A stretch of DNA of 64,000 nt. Origin: Halicephalobus mephisto (taxonomy: Eukaryota > Nematoda > Chromadorea > Rhabditida > Panagrolaimidae). Each line of letters starts with the position of its first letter. The stretch's first letter is position 1. Positions 1 to 10,416 of this stretch are shown here, one piece after another. The DNA lies in the NCBI GenBank assembly GCA_009193035.1, contig SWDT01000055.1, positions 53,740 to 117,739 on the forward strand, read 5' to 3'. A program made the translations under genes and the position numbers. Below the pieces are notes generated by a model that was given only the letters and a program-made list of their open reading frames with translations, searched no databases and was not told where the DNA came from.

Positions 1-388
1 TCAAACTTAGATTCTGGTAAATCTGTGAATTAGAAGTTTTAATATCTTGAAAAATCCTTATAATTAGATTGAAATTTACCTTCGAGAGGATCTGTACCCA
101 GAGTTCTTGGTATTTTTAAGAGATTTTCATGATTATATTCAATCTTGATTTCTAGTTAACTGTTAACTGTTAATTGTTAATTCTGAAATTTGAATTTATT
201 TTTAAAAAGCTTTTGAATTCTAGGAACTTTGAAATTGACAAGTCTTAGTATTTTTAAAAAAGTCGTATGATCAAATTCAACTTTGTTTCTGAGAAATTTC
301 TAATCATAAGGTCTTGCCACCTTTGAGAGTTCTTTAATCAAAAAGAACACTAGTTTCTGGAAGAATTTCAATTCAGAATTTCCTATAC

Positions 389-571
389 CTTTAGTTGTAT
401 CTTTTGCGGCTGATCAAAGCTCTGTCCAGAGTAAAGTTCTCGCGACCTGGTCTTGCTTGCCTTAACGCCAGCGGGAACAACAGGAGCTGCATCAATAGCA
501 TTAGGAACAGGCAAAGACGACGAACCACCAACCATCAGGTTGTTCATCAATTGATTGAACGCGAACTTCAC
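389..571 (-). CDS. Possible coding exon of an unknown gene (partial)
   Basis: An open frame on the minus strand of about 60 codons has codon use and composition (Ser, Pro, Ala-Val rich, then a Lys/Arg-rich stretch) more like real protein than its surroundings, and it ends in a plausible donor (AAAG then GTATAG) at 389. In-frame methionines lie at 547 and 535. There is no good nematode acceptor at its upstream edge, where an in-frame TGA sits just beyond 571. No domain is recognisable. Further exons may lie to the left, outside the window. It could equally be a chance open frame; the overlapping plus-strand frame looks less protein-like. Confidence 0.3.
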
Positions 572-989
572 AACGTTTCAATATTTTTTTTAATATTTTC
601 TTTCGGGAAAATCCTTTTAAAAATTTACGATGTTAGGAAATGTTTGTTTTTAGTTATAATAGAAATTTGAACTTTTCCTTGTTTTTCGTACTAATGTCAG
701 TGTGCTCAGCCAAATAGCCGTAGTGCTTCAGTGTTCTTCAATCGATGGTACTTTGTGGGACGGAGAAAAATTGTTCAACATGTTCCATTTGATTGTTTAC
801 GACTTTTATCAAACTATTCTTCCGAAAATTATTACGCTTTTGGTTCTGTGTTCTCTAATTAATCCATTTTACTTTGAAATATTAGAACCATTCAGAATCT
901 AGTAGATTTTGAAATATTTCAAGATCTAGTGAAAACTTTTAAAATAACGAAGATGTTTACTTCTAAGTTTTAAAATATTTTGGGTATTC
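572..989. other. AT-rich spacer, nothing recognised
   Basis: AT-rich intergenic sequence left of the inverted-repeat element. The short plus-strand frame at 702-902 has no domain and no splice context. I see no RNA gene or clear regulatory site. Confidence 0.5.
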
Positions 990-2092
990 GTGTTCAGCAA
1001 ATTTCGTATATTTATTTCTATTTTTAATTACACACTCCTCGACGAAAATATGCAGTTTTCGTTTTTCGTGTGTTAAATAAGTATTAAGGTAGGTTATTAT
1101 CATAACGTGATAGACTACAGTTATGAGACAAAAGAGTTTGAAAATTACTTTGTAATCGCGTTGAAAATTACAAATTTTAACATCTAGTACGAATAGATGC
1201 AGAATAATTATATACTGGTATAATATTTATTTTCACTTAATAACAGTACTATTAATAATGGATATTATTTCATTTTTATTGATTATTTCAAGGATGTTGT
1301 CGTTCATCAAATTGACAAGATTATTAGTGGTTTCTTGAAGTAGATTCTTTCATTATTTTATAATGACCTTTTTCAAACCACAGGCATTATTATATTGACA
1401 TTTGTCCTTGAATAATTCTTGGACCATAATATTTTGAATATTCTTCATGGGATTACAATTTTGGAAAACATAAGTCAATACAGAAGAGATATTTTCGTCA
1501 AATCATTGTCTAGTGCTCTCAGTGATGTGAATCTTCGTGCTGTTGTGTTGAAATGTGAATCATTATTATTGATATCACTTCACAAATATCAAGAATTTCT
1601 CAAAAAGATTTTGAATATCTTGTACTATTTATTATACAAACGCTAAAGTCAATTTTAAAGGAAATCATCTATATTATGACTAAACTGTCTTTGAACGTTC
1701 ATTGAGAGAAATATCAAAATTCTATCCATAAATCATATTACTAATAACTATATCTATCAAAATCATAGAAATTAAACCTATATTTTTAGAGATAGCTTCT
1801 ATTGATAACCAAATACCTTCTCCTAGTGAATTGCTTATTATGAAACATACTATAGTAATAGTAATATACAAAAATAATGGCATTCATACAAAAAACTAGA
1901 TTAGTATATAGTTATTCTGCATCTATTCGTACTAGATATTGAAAATTTGTAATTTTCAGCGCGATTACAAAGCAATTTTCAAACTCTTTTGTCTCAAAAC
2001 TAACTGTAGTCTATCATATTGTGATGATGATCTACATCAATACATATTTAACACATGAAAACGAGAACTTTGTATATTTTTGCTGAAAAATG
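990..2092. mobile_element. Foldback / MITE-like element with ~200-bp terminal inverted repeats
   Basis: Sequence at about 990-1213 recurs in reverse complement at about 1903-2092 with only scattered mismatches. Matching landmarks are TTCAGCAAA at both outer ends, GTGTTAAATA, ATAGACTACAGTTA, AGACAAAAGAGTTTGAAAAT, and TAGTACGAATAGATGCAGAA at the inner ends. The roughly 690-bp interior is AT-rich. It holds one unremarkable 75-codon frame (1419-1646) with no transposase motif, so this looks like a non-autonomous DNA element. Target-site duplication is not obvious by eye. It lies immediately upstream of the hexokinase gene, whose start is about 210 bp away, so it could carry part of that promoter. 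Confidence 0.75.
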
Positions 2093-2305
2093 TCATGTAA
2101 TTTTGAGCACAGTATTTAAAGCTAAAAGCTTTTGATATTTCTGGAAGACCAAAAATCCGTGTCGAGATTGTTTTGGAACAATTCAGATTTCCCATACTTG
2201 TAATCTAATGATCTTATTTCAGATTATCGGCGGTGAATTTACTTCCAAAAATTCTGCCTTTATTTTGGCACTATTGCCACATGATTAAAACTCCTTGAAC
2301 CAGCT

Positions 2306-4056
2306 ATGTCTCTACCGGAAGCAGTTATTCATACACTGAGATGTTTTGAGCTTTCTCGTGATCGACTTGCCAAAATCAGCGAAGAAATTCAAAAAGAATT
2401 CACGGAAGGACTTGAGTATGGCAGCTCGAAATCCTCCATCGCTATGCTCCCTAGTTATGTCCCGGCCCTTCCAGATGGAAGTGAAACTGGAAAATATGTC
2501 GCCATTGACTTGTCAGGGAAGAATTTGAGAATCTTATTGCTGCAGCTTAACGGGAAAGGAAAAGAGCCAACAACGACAATTAATAATTTTATCGTTTCTA
2601 ACACTATTATGAAAGGCACGGGCGAACAGTTATTCAACTTCATCGTCAACTGCCTTCAGAAGTTCCTGAAAGAGTTTAACTTAGAAGAAGCTAATTTGCC
2701 AATCGGATTCGTTTTTTCCTACCCTTGTGAATTGCTTTCTATCAGATCCGCTCGTCTTCTTTGGTGGACAAAAGGTTTTGATATTCAAGATTGCCTTCAA
2801 AAAGACGTCGTTGAACTTCTCCAAGAAGCTCTGGAATTAAATATGTCAACAAAAGCTCAAATCAAGGCTGTCATGAATGATACTGTAGGTCAACTAGCAT
2901 CTGCTGCTTACAAGTATGGGCCAGAGTGCACAATAGGTGTTGTAATTGGTTATGGCTGTAATTCTTCTTATTTGGAGGACACTTCTCGAATTAAGAAGTT
3001 CAATGCTCAAACTTCAAATTATCCCCATGACAAAATGGTTGTCGTGACAGAATGGGAAGAATTCGGGTCTAAAGGGGAGCTAAACGATATCTTGACTTCA
3101 TTCGATAAAGAAATTGATGAAGCTTCTGTCCACAAGGGAAAACAAATGTAAGTTGATGCAATTGACAATGTTGTCAAATAATATAACAACTAGGATTCTG
3201 TGAGGGTTTCTAGAATTCATTAAAGCGTTTCGGAACTTGTGAGAATATTGTAGAAGTTTCAAATTCTCGTGGAAATTTTCTGGAACACATTAGAATCTAA
3301 TAAAAGCTTTGATAATCATATGAAATGTCTTGAAATTTTAAAAAACTATGAAAATTTTTGAAACTTTCCAAAAACTAATCAAACAAAATTAATACATGAA
3401 ACTTTGAGTTTTGAAATTTCTTAAGGATTCTGCAAATTTGTATTAAGATAATTTTGTAGAAAACTTTCTAGTTTTTATAATAAATTGATTTCAGAATAGA
3501 CAAGTTAACGGGTGCTCTGTACCTTGGTGAACTTGTTCGTAGAATGTTGTCCCAGTTTGTTATTGATGGTCTCTTATTCGGTGGAACCCAAGTAGAGAAA
3601 CTCGAATATCCCGAATCATTCCCCACTAAATTTATCTCCGAGATTCTCAGCGAAGAAGAAGATAGCTTCAAGAACTGTCGCAGAATCTGTGACGAATTAG
3701 AAGTTGTCAACCACGGAAGTAATGATTATAGAATCATCAGAGCTGTATGTCATGCCGTTTCTCAAAGATCTGCTGCCATTGTAGCAGCTGCAATCTGTGC
3801 TTTGCTTCGCCACGTAGATCGTAGAAAGGTTAAAATTGGAGTTGGAGGAGCTCTAATCCAGTTCCATCCGACTTATCACGAGTTACTCGAAGCCCAAATG
3901 GATATGCAGGCTCCTTTGAATGTAGAAGTAAGATCCAACTTATATCAAGTCATATATTTATAATCTCCTTTTCAGTGGGAATTAGTAGCTGCAGATGAAG
4001 GATCAGCGAAAGGAGCGGCTATGATAGCTGCCGTTGCTGAGAAACTGAAGCTGTAA
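2306..4056 (+). CDS. Divergent hexokinase-family protein
   Basis: Three exons (2306-3147, 3495-3927, 3976-4056) splice in phase with GT-AG borders to 451 aa, the normal size of a single-domain eukaryotic hexokinase. Family landmarks in order: an IDLSGKN segment (res 67-73) where hexokinases have LDLGGTN; SYPCE (138-142) for the substrate-loop SFPC; WTKGF (154-158); the catalytic-aspartate motif NDTVG (191-195); GYGCNSSYLED (215-225) for GTGxNACYMEE; TEWEEFG for NTEWGAFG; and GVGGALIQFHP for GVDGSVYKLHP. The catalytic Asp, the WTK lysine and the TEW glutamate are kept, while both phosphate loops and the adenosine motif are changed. It may therefore be a weak or regulatory paralogue rather than the main glucose-phosphorylating enzyme. 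An AATAAA-type signal follows near 4122. Confidence 0.85.
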
Positions 4057-4358
4057 TAGCCAAAAATGCAGAATACTTTGATTTCCATATATGGATAATT
4101 CTCGAGATCTTTGTCAGTTTCAAAATAAAAGTAAAAAGTCCACAGTTGCGCTCAAATAATTTTATTTATAAGTAGAAAGGGTAACAGCTTTGAGAAATTA
4201 ACACTCATGGATTAGGGACTCTAATTGTTGTCTGTGTCGATTGAGATAAATGATGTCCGAACTTGTATTTCTTCAAACATACCGGTGAAATAGTGCATGA
4301 CAAAGGAAAATGGACAAAAACGGACGAAAACCCAGGTTTAGTCAAACAAACATCTCAG
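4057..4358. other. 3' UTR and short intergenic spacer
   Basis: Contains the hexokinase poly(A) signal (AATAAA near 4122) and about 230 bp more. It ends in a CTCAG that directly abuts the next start codon, which looks like a trans-splice acceptor. The gap of about 300 bp between two same-strand genes is compatible with an operon but does not prove one. Confidence 0.4.
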
Positions 4359-5672
4359 ATGAGGTTTTCTATTCTTTTCTTTCTCATCTTTTGTAAGTAT
4401 ATACTATCTAAGAAAATAGAATGCGAGGACAATGCTGATTGTCAGAAGCTTTGGCCGGAATCCTTCTGTAGAAGAAGCAGATGTGTTTGTCCTGCAAATT
4501 ACGTGAAGAGAAGAAGTGATTCTAGAGGATGGATCTGTCTCTCCCTTCTTGATGCATGTAAGTCTTATTTTTTAGAACTGGGATTCTTGAAAGCTTCTAG
4601 AACCTTCGAGAACCTCATAATAAAGTTCGTAACATTATAAAATTTGATAGAAATTTGAAATTCTTTACAATTTTACAAACAATTTCAAAATCTCATTGAA
4701 TCTTCGGAAATTTAATAATGGATTTTAAGGCCTTTACACCCAAAAATAGATACATAGTATATAATGTATCGTTACATTGAAACGTCTTTAATGTAGCAGA
4801 CACAGTATATTTAATGTACTAATACATTAAGTGTAATATTGACGTATTGCATTTAATGTATCGATAAATTAAATTAATAACGAACACATTGTATTCAATG
4901 TATCGATATATTAAAAAGACTATGATGTAGCAGATACATTATATTCAATGTGTCGATATATATTGTATGGTATCGATGTGTTGTATTTACTATACTGGCT
5001 TATTAAATATAATGCATCCAATACATTAGAATCACTTCAATGTACCTTTTTTGAGTATAGTAATCCCATGGAAATATCTAGGATTTTCTAGAATTTCGTG
5101 AGGATTTTTAGAGTCCTTCCAGAATATAATATACACTTAGAAATAATACAAAGTTTAAAGTTCTAAGTTTCTAGAAAATTCCAGAAATTTGGATCGAGAA
5201 AAACTAAAACAATATAGATGGATTGTGTTTACAATAGTATAGTTCTTATATCAAATTTTCCAGCAACTTCAATGATTGGTCCCCCATTAACTTGTCCTTT
5301 ACCTGATGGAGCAGGTTTTCGAGTGCTTTTGAAGAACGAAAACAATACTGTTATTTTCTGTGATACCGAGGAAAAGCCATGTCCACGACACTACGAATGT
5401 ATCCAGACTATTGGGCAGTTTTTACCTAAATGGAACGGAGTTTGTTGTCCTCGAAAAGGTGAGGACTTTCTTGCTTAATATTTTCAAAGTAGATTCTTAC
5501 AGAAGTGTCCTGTTCTCCCGACGATCGAGTCGATCTAGACCAAGACGGATGGTTGGAGAGATGGTTTTTCGATGGATCTGAATGTCGGACTTTCATGTGG
5601 AATCCCAATCTGGCTCATTCTCCAAATACTTTCTCAACTAAAGAACATTGTGAAAGTTATTGTATTTCATAA
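4359..5672 (+). CDS. Secreted Lustrin-cysteine / Kunitz domain protein
   Basis: Three exons (4359-4557, 5264-5458, 5503-5672) give 187 aa. The chosen start (MRFSILFFLIF) follows a CTCAG acceptor and opens a hydrophobic signal peptide. The frame is open further upstream to 4263, but that extension would bury the signal sequence. After it come a small Cys-rich segment (CEDNADCQKLWPESFC), then in exon 2 a Lustrin-type cysteine-rich domain ending CCPRK, then a C-terminal Kunitz-like module (GWLERWFFDGSECRTF, NTFSTKEHCESYC). The Kunitz module lacks some of the six classical cysteines, as many nematode copies do. It is probably an extracellular protease-inhibitor-like or cuticle/matrix protein. Intron 1 carries a palindromic element. 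Confidence 0.8.
4733..5063. mobile_element. Palindromic MITE-like element in intron 1
   Basis: Within the first intron of the Lustrin/Kunitz gene, about 330 bp is dominated by variants of AATGTATCGATACATT and its halves, on both strands. The outer ends look like imperfect inverted repeats: TTTACACCCAAAAATAG at the left and, in reverse complement, TACTATACTCAAAAAAGG at the right. No coding potential. Best read as a foldback or MITE relic. An alternative is an expanded palindromic satellite. Confidence 0.5.
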
Positions 5673-6792
5673 TTTCATCTCTTTATTGATCCGATAAAGT
5701 TTACCTTTCGTGCTGGCGTTCGGGGTAATTATAATATGACAGGAACTACTGCGCTATTTTCCATAAAGTTTGTTCTGAGCGGTTTTCATAATGTCTGTTC
5801 CGAACTTTTCCAAAAAGATTCCAAGGGAATTTTTTCATAAAATTTGGTTATTTTTCAAAAAACTCATCTCAAGGGGTTTTCCGCAAAATCCACCCCAAAT
5901 TTTTTTTCTAAGGACTTTATCCCGGACCTTTTGCCAAAACTCTATCCAGGAAGTCTTTTGACAAAGTCTATTCTAACTTTTTAACGAAAAAGTATCCAAA
6001 AAATTTTATAGATTTTTTCGAGGTTTTTGCTAAAAATCTATATTAAAAAATTTCAACAAAATTTATTTCGAATGTTTTTCATATATCCCAGTTCGATGTT
6101 GGCTATAAATCCTATCCGGACGTTTTCCATAAAGCATATCCCGGACAGAGCAAGTCCAGTGCTAAATTACACGATCGAGGCCGCACCTCGTGATGAATGA
6201 CCTGCTGGTTGTTCTTTTCCTCTTCTCGTGGCTGGACGGATGCGCGACAGTTTGTCTACAGATACACCATGTTGTTGATTGAATAACGTTGTTTCCAGAT
6301 GGATTTGTCGATATCGATTTTTATGCCAAGCGCACTTTTAGCTTTCTTCCTATTTCGTTTTTATTTTTTGCGTACACTTGGTGGTTGTCTTAGCTGTCTG
6401 TCTATAGCTTTTCCGCATTCCCTTAGTTGAAACAAGTCACATGTGTTGAATTTACTGAGTAATTTTCATATTAAAATTGTTTTTATGTAATTTTATTTTA
6501 TTATGTATTTTTTTTGTTAATTTTTGGATTTTACGTGAATTTTAATAGTAATATCAACAATTGATAACTTAGAATTGTTTACGTCACTGATGGACAGTTT
6601 ATCTTTTTCACCTGACCCTTTCAGTCAATCATGCCCCTCTCATATGATTGAATTTCCCCGTTAACCCTTCATTTTTACTACCATTCATGGAACCACGTGT
6701 TCAACGACATTATGATAATAAAACTTTTCTTTAAATTTTGTTTTTCAGCTGTGCTCGACTACTGTTTGTAAGTTTTCTTAATTTCCATATCT
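5673..6792. other. Intergenic region with a degenerate tandem repeat
   Basis: From about 5752 to 6145 there are seven or eight degenerate units of about 45-55 bp, each with a TTTTCCATAAA / TTTTGCCAAAA core followed by TCTATCC or CCGGA. From 6146 to 6740 the sequence is less repetitive and moderately AT-rich with no coding frame. A TTTTTCAG near 6741-6748 is a likely spliced-leader acceptor for the cyclin gene, about 45 bp before its ATG. Confidence 0.45.
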
Positions 6793-7617
6793 ATGAAGGA
6801 TGCACAAAATTCAAAAAGTGATGTTCTTTCATCTTTACTCTTGAATGAGCCCAAATTGTCAACTCAAACACCCCTATTGCTTCCTAGGGCAAGTAAACTT
6901 CACTTTGATCCATTGTAATTGATCTTTATTTAGGGCGAAAACATTGTAACCGAAACAAAACGTGATTTTGAAGTGAAATGGATATGCAAACTTGGCCGGG
7001 AGTTAGACCTCGGACTGGATACTGTAGGAGCTGCTATTTCGATCTTCGATCACATGTTAACGACTGTCAGTGTTCGTTTCAAGTATGCAAATTGTGTTGC
7101 AGCTACATCATTGTACATAGCGATTAAATTATTGGAAGAAAGTCTGGATTCCATCGGTCTTGAGGATGTCCTTGATGATCTTCAAGTCAACTATTCTGTA
7201 CAGGAAATCTTACGGATGGAGAAAATCATTCTCAGCCAGCTGGACTGGCAACTTCAATTTCCGTCTGTTGAACGTTTCATTTTTCTAATGCTAACTGAAA
7301 TTGGTGACATAATTCCTCCAGATTCAGCTGATTTACGAGGCAGAATCGAGGATCTCCTCTGCAACTGGAATCTTCTCTCGTGTTACCGACCTTCGGTTCT
7401 GGCATTAAGCCTGATCTCAGTCGTCGCCAATGAAGATGAAGATGGACTTGTTGGTCTGAAACTCGCGGCGCGTTTGACTAAGACGTTTGGCGTAAGTACC
7501 CTTGGAATTGATTTATTAATTTCAATCAATTACCTTTAGATTGACCGTAATGAACTCCGTCTCTGTTCATCATCTCTCGAAGATCTCTTCTATGGAGTCT
7601 CAGACAAAGAAAACTGA
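6793..7617 (+). CDS. Cyclin, G/I-type cyclin box
   Basis: Exons 6793-6888, 6934-7491 and 7540-7617 give 243 aa. The first intron has a GC donor (AGG then GCAAGT) and a TTTAG acceptor. It restores the frame exactly, joining the N-terminal Leu-rich segment to the cyclin box (res ~45-140). Diagnostic stretches are FEVKWICKL, YANCVAATSLYIAIKLLEE and EILRMEKIILSQLDWQL, the last closely resembling the cyclin I/G alpha-5 segment. A second helical half follows to ~215 and a short acidic tail ends the protein. Cyclin G/I proteins act as CDK5-type or PP2A-linked regulators in animals; which kinase this one binds cannot be read here. An AATAAA signal lies near 7730. Confidence 0.8.
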
Positions 7618-8260
7618 ACTCCAAGACCAAAACGCGTCTTTCTCATATAATCTCAACATTGAGTTCCAATTTGTGATTATTCCCAAACTTACTTAGTCAG
7701 GATTACTTAAAATCTCCCTTATGTGCAAATAAACGAAGTTGAAAATCTATCCAATATCGAGGACACCCGATGGGGTCACGTTGATTATCGCTACTATGAT
7801 CAAACTTGAGCAGGCATTGAAAAAAATCGATTGTATTCTGGTTCTATAAGATGCACCTAGTTTTCCACGCAGCATATGGACTTACACAACGACCTTTTCT
7901 GCAGGTTTCTTTAGAGAAAAGTTTGATTTTTGGAATGGAGATTTTTCCTCATCAGAATCTTCTGCAGTTTAGTGAAAGATTCTTGAATCTCGTCAAGGTT
8001 TTTAGAACACTAGGATTTGTTGATAATTCCTATAATGAGAATCTTATACTAATAACCTTGAGACTTTGGGTTGATATAATTTCGTTATTTCTGTTTTTAT
8101 TCCTTATAATAATATGAATTTAGATCATTTCAAACTCCAGCAAAAATTTAATTCTCTCAACTTGAAAACTGGAATATTTTAAACTATTCCGGAAATTCGT
8201 GTCGAAACAATTTAGTAATAATATTGATTTATAATTTTTATAATAGTATGATTTATCATA
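7618..8260. other. Intergenic region between cyclin and kinase genes
   Basis: Begins with the cyclin 3' UTR. A short open stretch (about 32 codons, ending near 7810) and the 7851-8117 frame have no recognisable domain or clear splice context. The last 65 bp (8191-8254) are one copy of the recurring dispersed module, ending directly upstream of the kinase ATG. Confidence 0.4.
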
Positions 8261-9827
8261 ATGCCGTCACTACCACCACATAAAAACTCTATCGATGAAA
8301 ACACAGTGGAATGCTACGAAAGCTACATGACCCCATGGGCTACTGTAATAGCCATGTTCGCTCTCTACATGATCGCCTTGTTGTGGTTTTGTCGACGTCA
8401 GTTACAATACAATCTGTATTTGTTAAAACTAATTCTTTCAGATGGTAAAAGAGTTTGTTTGCCGGCTCCAGATTCCATTTATCCTTATAAAAGAAGACTC
8501 AAGTACTTAAAGAGGGTTCTGGATCATCTCTTAGTTGATGATATGTTCATTGAACTTACAGACAGCAAATTAGGACAAGGTGCTGTGGGATTTGTCTTCA
8601 AAGGTTATGTTTTCCCGAAAACACAAACAAGATTCAAGCAGAAAACTTTCGCTGCGGTTAAGATGAGTTACCCCATGCCTCAGAAGTCGATCGGGTTGTT
8701 GGAAGAAGCCGCGAGAATGGCGAGACTGAATCATCCAAATATTGTGAAGATCATCGCAGTCAGCAAACTGTCATTTACAGCTTTCCGACCAATGTTCGCG
8801 ATGGAATGGCTTCCTGGGGGTTCTTTGGCAGAGTTCTTCCGAGATGAAATAAGAGTGAGTTTGAAGCATCAAACTGTTACAAAAAGGAAAGATGTTTTAT
8901 TACGAAGTTATCTTCATACAAATAATAATCTTTTAAGTTGTTTTATAGCATAAGAAGAACGAATCAAGTTAAATAACGAATTATCAGATTTATTTTTTAT
9001 TTTCGAAAAACTCGTTATTTCTTTGTGAGAATTTAGCGATTGAAAAAAGTACATATCACATCTTACCTAATTGAAATGACTATTTAGAACTAAACTAAAT
9101 GATGGGTTTAATTCAGAGAAAAGACGAAAGAGAAAGAAAGCCCGTCTATATCCGGGAGATTTTACATATTTTACGACAAGTTAGTGAAGCTTTGAAATAT
9201 ATCCATGAGAATAGAGATCAAGAAGGAAACGAATTCACACACGGAGATGTAGCTGCTAGAAATGTATTACTCACAAACAGGAATCTTGACAACTGTGTTG
9301 CCAAGCTCGGAGACTTTGGATTGCCCATAGATTTCGGCCCGAGACTCCCGATTCCGTGGTTGCCTCCAGAAATCGTTTGTTCCCTTGATCGAACCCCAAA
9401 ACACAGACCCGAGAGCGATGTGTGGATGTTCGGGGTTCTCGGATGGGAATGCGCTACATTAGGGGCCGAACCTCACTATCAAAGGACTTTTGAGGAGATT
9501 CAGCACTGCTTCACATTTCCAGACAGAGGTCTTACATGTCCTCCAAACTGTCCTCCAGAATAGTGAGTTCTTCCATTCTTTATCGGAAGTAAAACATCGT
9601 TTTTCAGTTGGACATTTATCATGGATTGCTTGAGTGAGCAGCATCGTCGACCTAGATTCTCAGGACTTACAGATTCTCCTGTCTCTGCTATATATAGGCT
9701 TCGTCAGCTTGAATCCATGTATGCTCATTCGAATGCAAAGTTCAACATGGTTTTGAATGTCTCAAATTGTACATGTAACCAACATCGATGTAATGTTCCT
9801 CTTCCACCGTTTACTGTTCGTCAATAG
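8261..9827 (+). CDS. Small receptor-like tyrosine kinase (KIN-16-like)
   Basis: Exons 8261-8854, 9117-9562 and 9608-9827 give 419 aa: a short N-terminal ectodomain (~25 aa), one transmembrane helix (res ~27-43), a basic stop-transfer and a kinase domain. Visible motifs: glycine loop LGQGAVGFVFKG (104-115), AAVK lysine at 134, helix-C Glu in LLEEAARM, HGDVAARN (240-247) in the catalytic loop, DFG at 264-266, WLPPE for the APE motif and SDVWMFGVLGWE. The AARN loop and PxPWLPPE mark a tyrosine-kinase-like domain. Arg of HRD is Gly here. The short ectodomain resembles nematode KIN-15/KIN-16 receptors. The C-terminal ~60 aa are Cys/Pro-containing and unique. Ligand and pathway are unknown. Confidence 0.8.
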
Positions 9828-10416
9828 TTTATTAATAATAAAAAGTATAATAAATCACTATCCGTAGAAGTGTCTACAATGTCCCAAAATATGATAGGAA
9901 ATCTCGAAATGATTGAAAATTTTATCAAAAATTTCACAATTATTTTATACTTTTGTGGAAATTCTTGAAATTTTCTACAATTTTATGAGGAACATTTATA
10001 AAACTGTAGAGATGTGTTGAATTTCCTAGAACTTAGTTGAAAGTTTTGAATTCTTTGAAAATATCATAGAAATTTTTAGAGGTTTGTAGAATGTAATGGA
10101 AATTTTCGAAAAACTAAAAATATTTACAATCAAGATTTTCTGAAATTCTTAAAACATCCTAAAAATTTGCATCAAGATGATTATAAGCAAATGTTCGTTC
10201 ATAAGAACTCTTGTAGTATGATATGGTAATTTTGAAGCTCGTTTTCTTTTCTATATCCGTATTTTTAACCTAAGGTAATTGCTCTTGAATAAGAAACTCG
10301 TTCTTCTTTCTATGTGCAACATTCGGATGGGTCATCTTTGTGCAACGTCTGTTTATTGATTTCTGTTCGATTTTGTCGTTGATGCGTGACTTTCTAATGA
10401 TTATTTCATTTTAAAA
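9828..10416. other. Intergenic AT-rich region with 10-bp periodicity
   Basis: Kinase 3' UTR, with an AATAAT/AATAAA-like signal just after the stop, followed by about 300 bp of phased A/T runs with TTTTGAA/TTCTAGAA-type words. The final 180 bp before the transporter ATG are less repetitive and probably hold its promoter. I see no specific site. Confidence 0.4.

Noticed and set aside
1419..1646. 75-codon frame inside the inverted-repeat element as a transposase
   Set aside because: Too short, AT-driven composition and no catalytic motif.
4263..4358. Longer N terminus for the Lustrin/Kunitz protein
   Set aside because: It would bury the signal peptide; a CTCAG acceptor abuts the later ATG.
9061..9116. 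Kinase exon starting at the ATG at 9099
   Set aside because: A stop lies directly upstream in frame; the TTCAG at 9112-9116 joins phase 0 to exon 1 and gives a continuous kinase domain.
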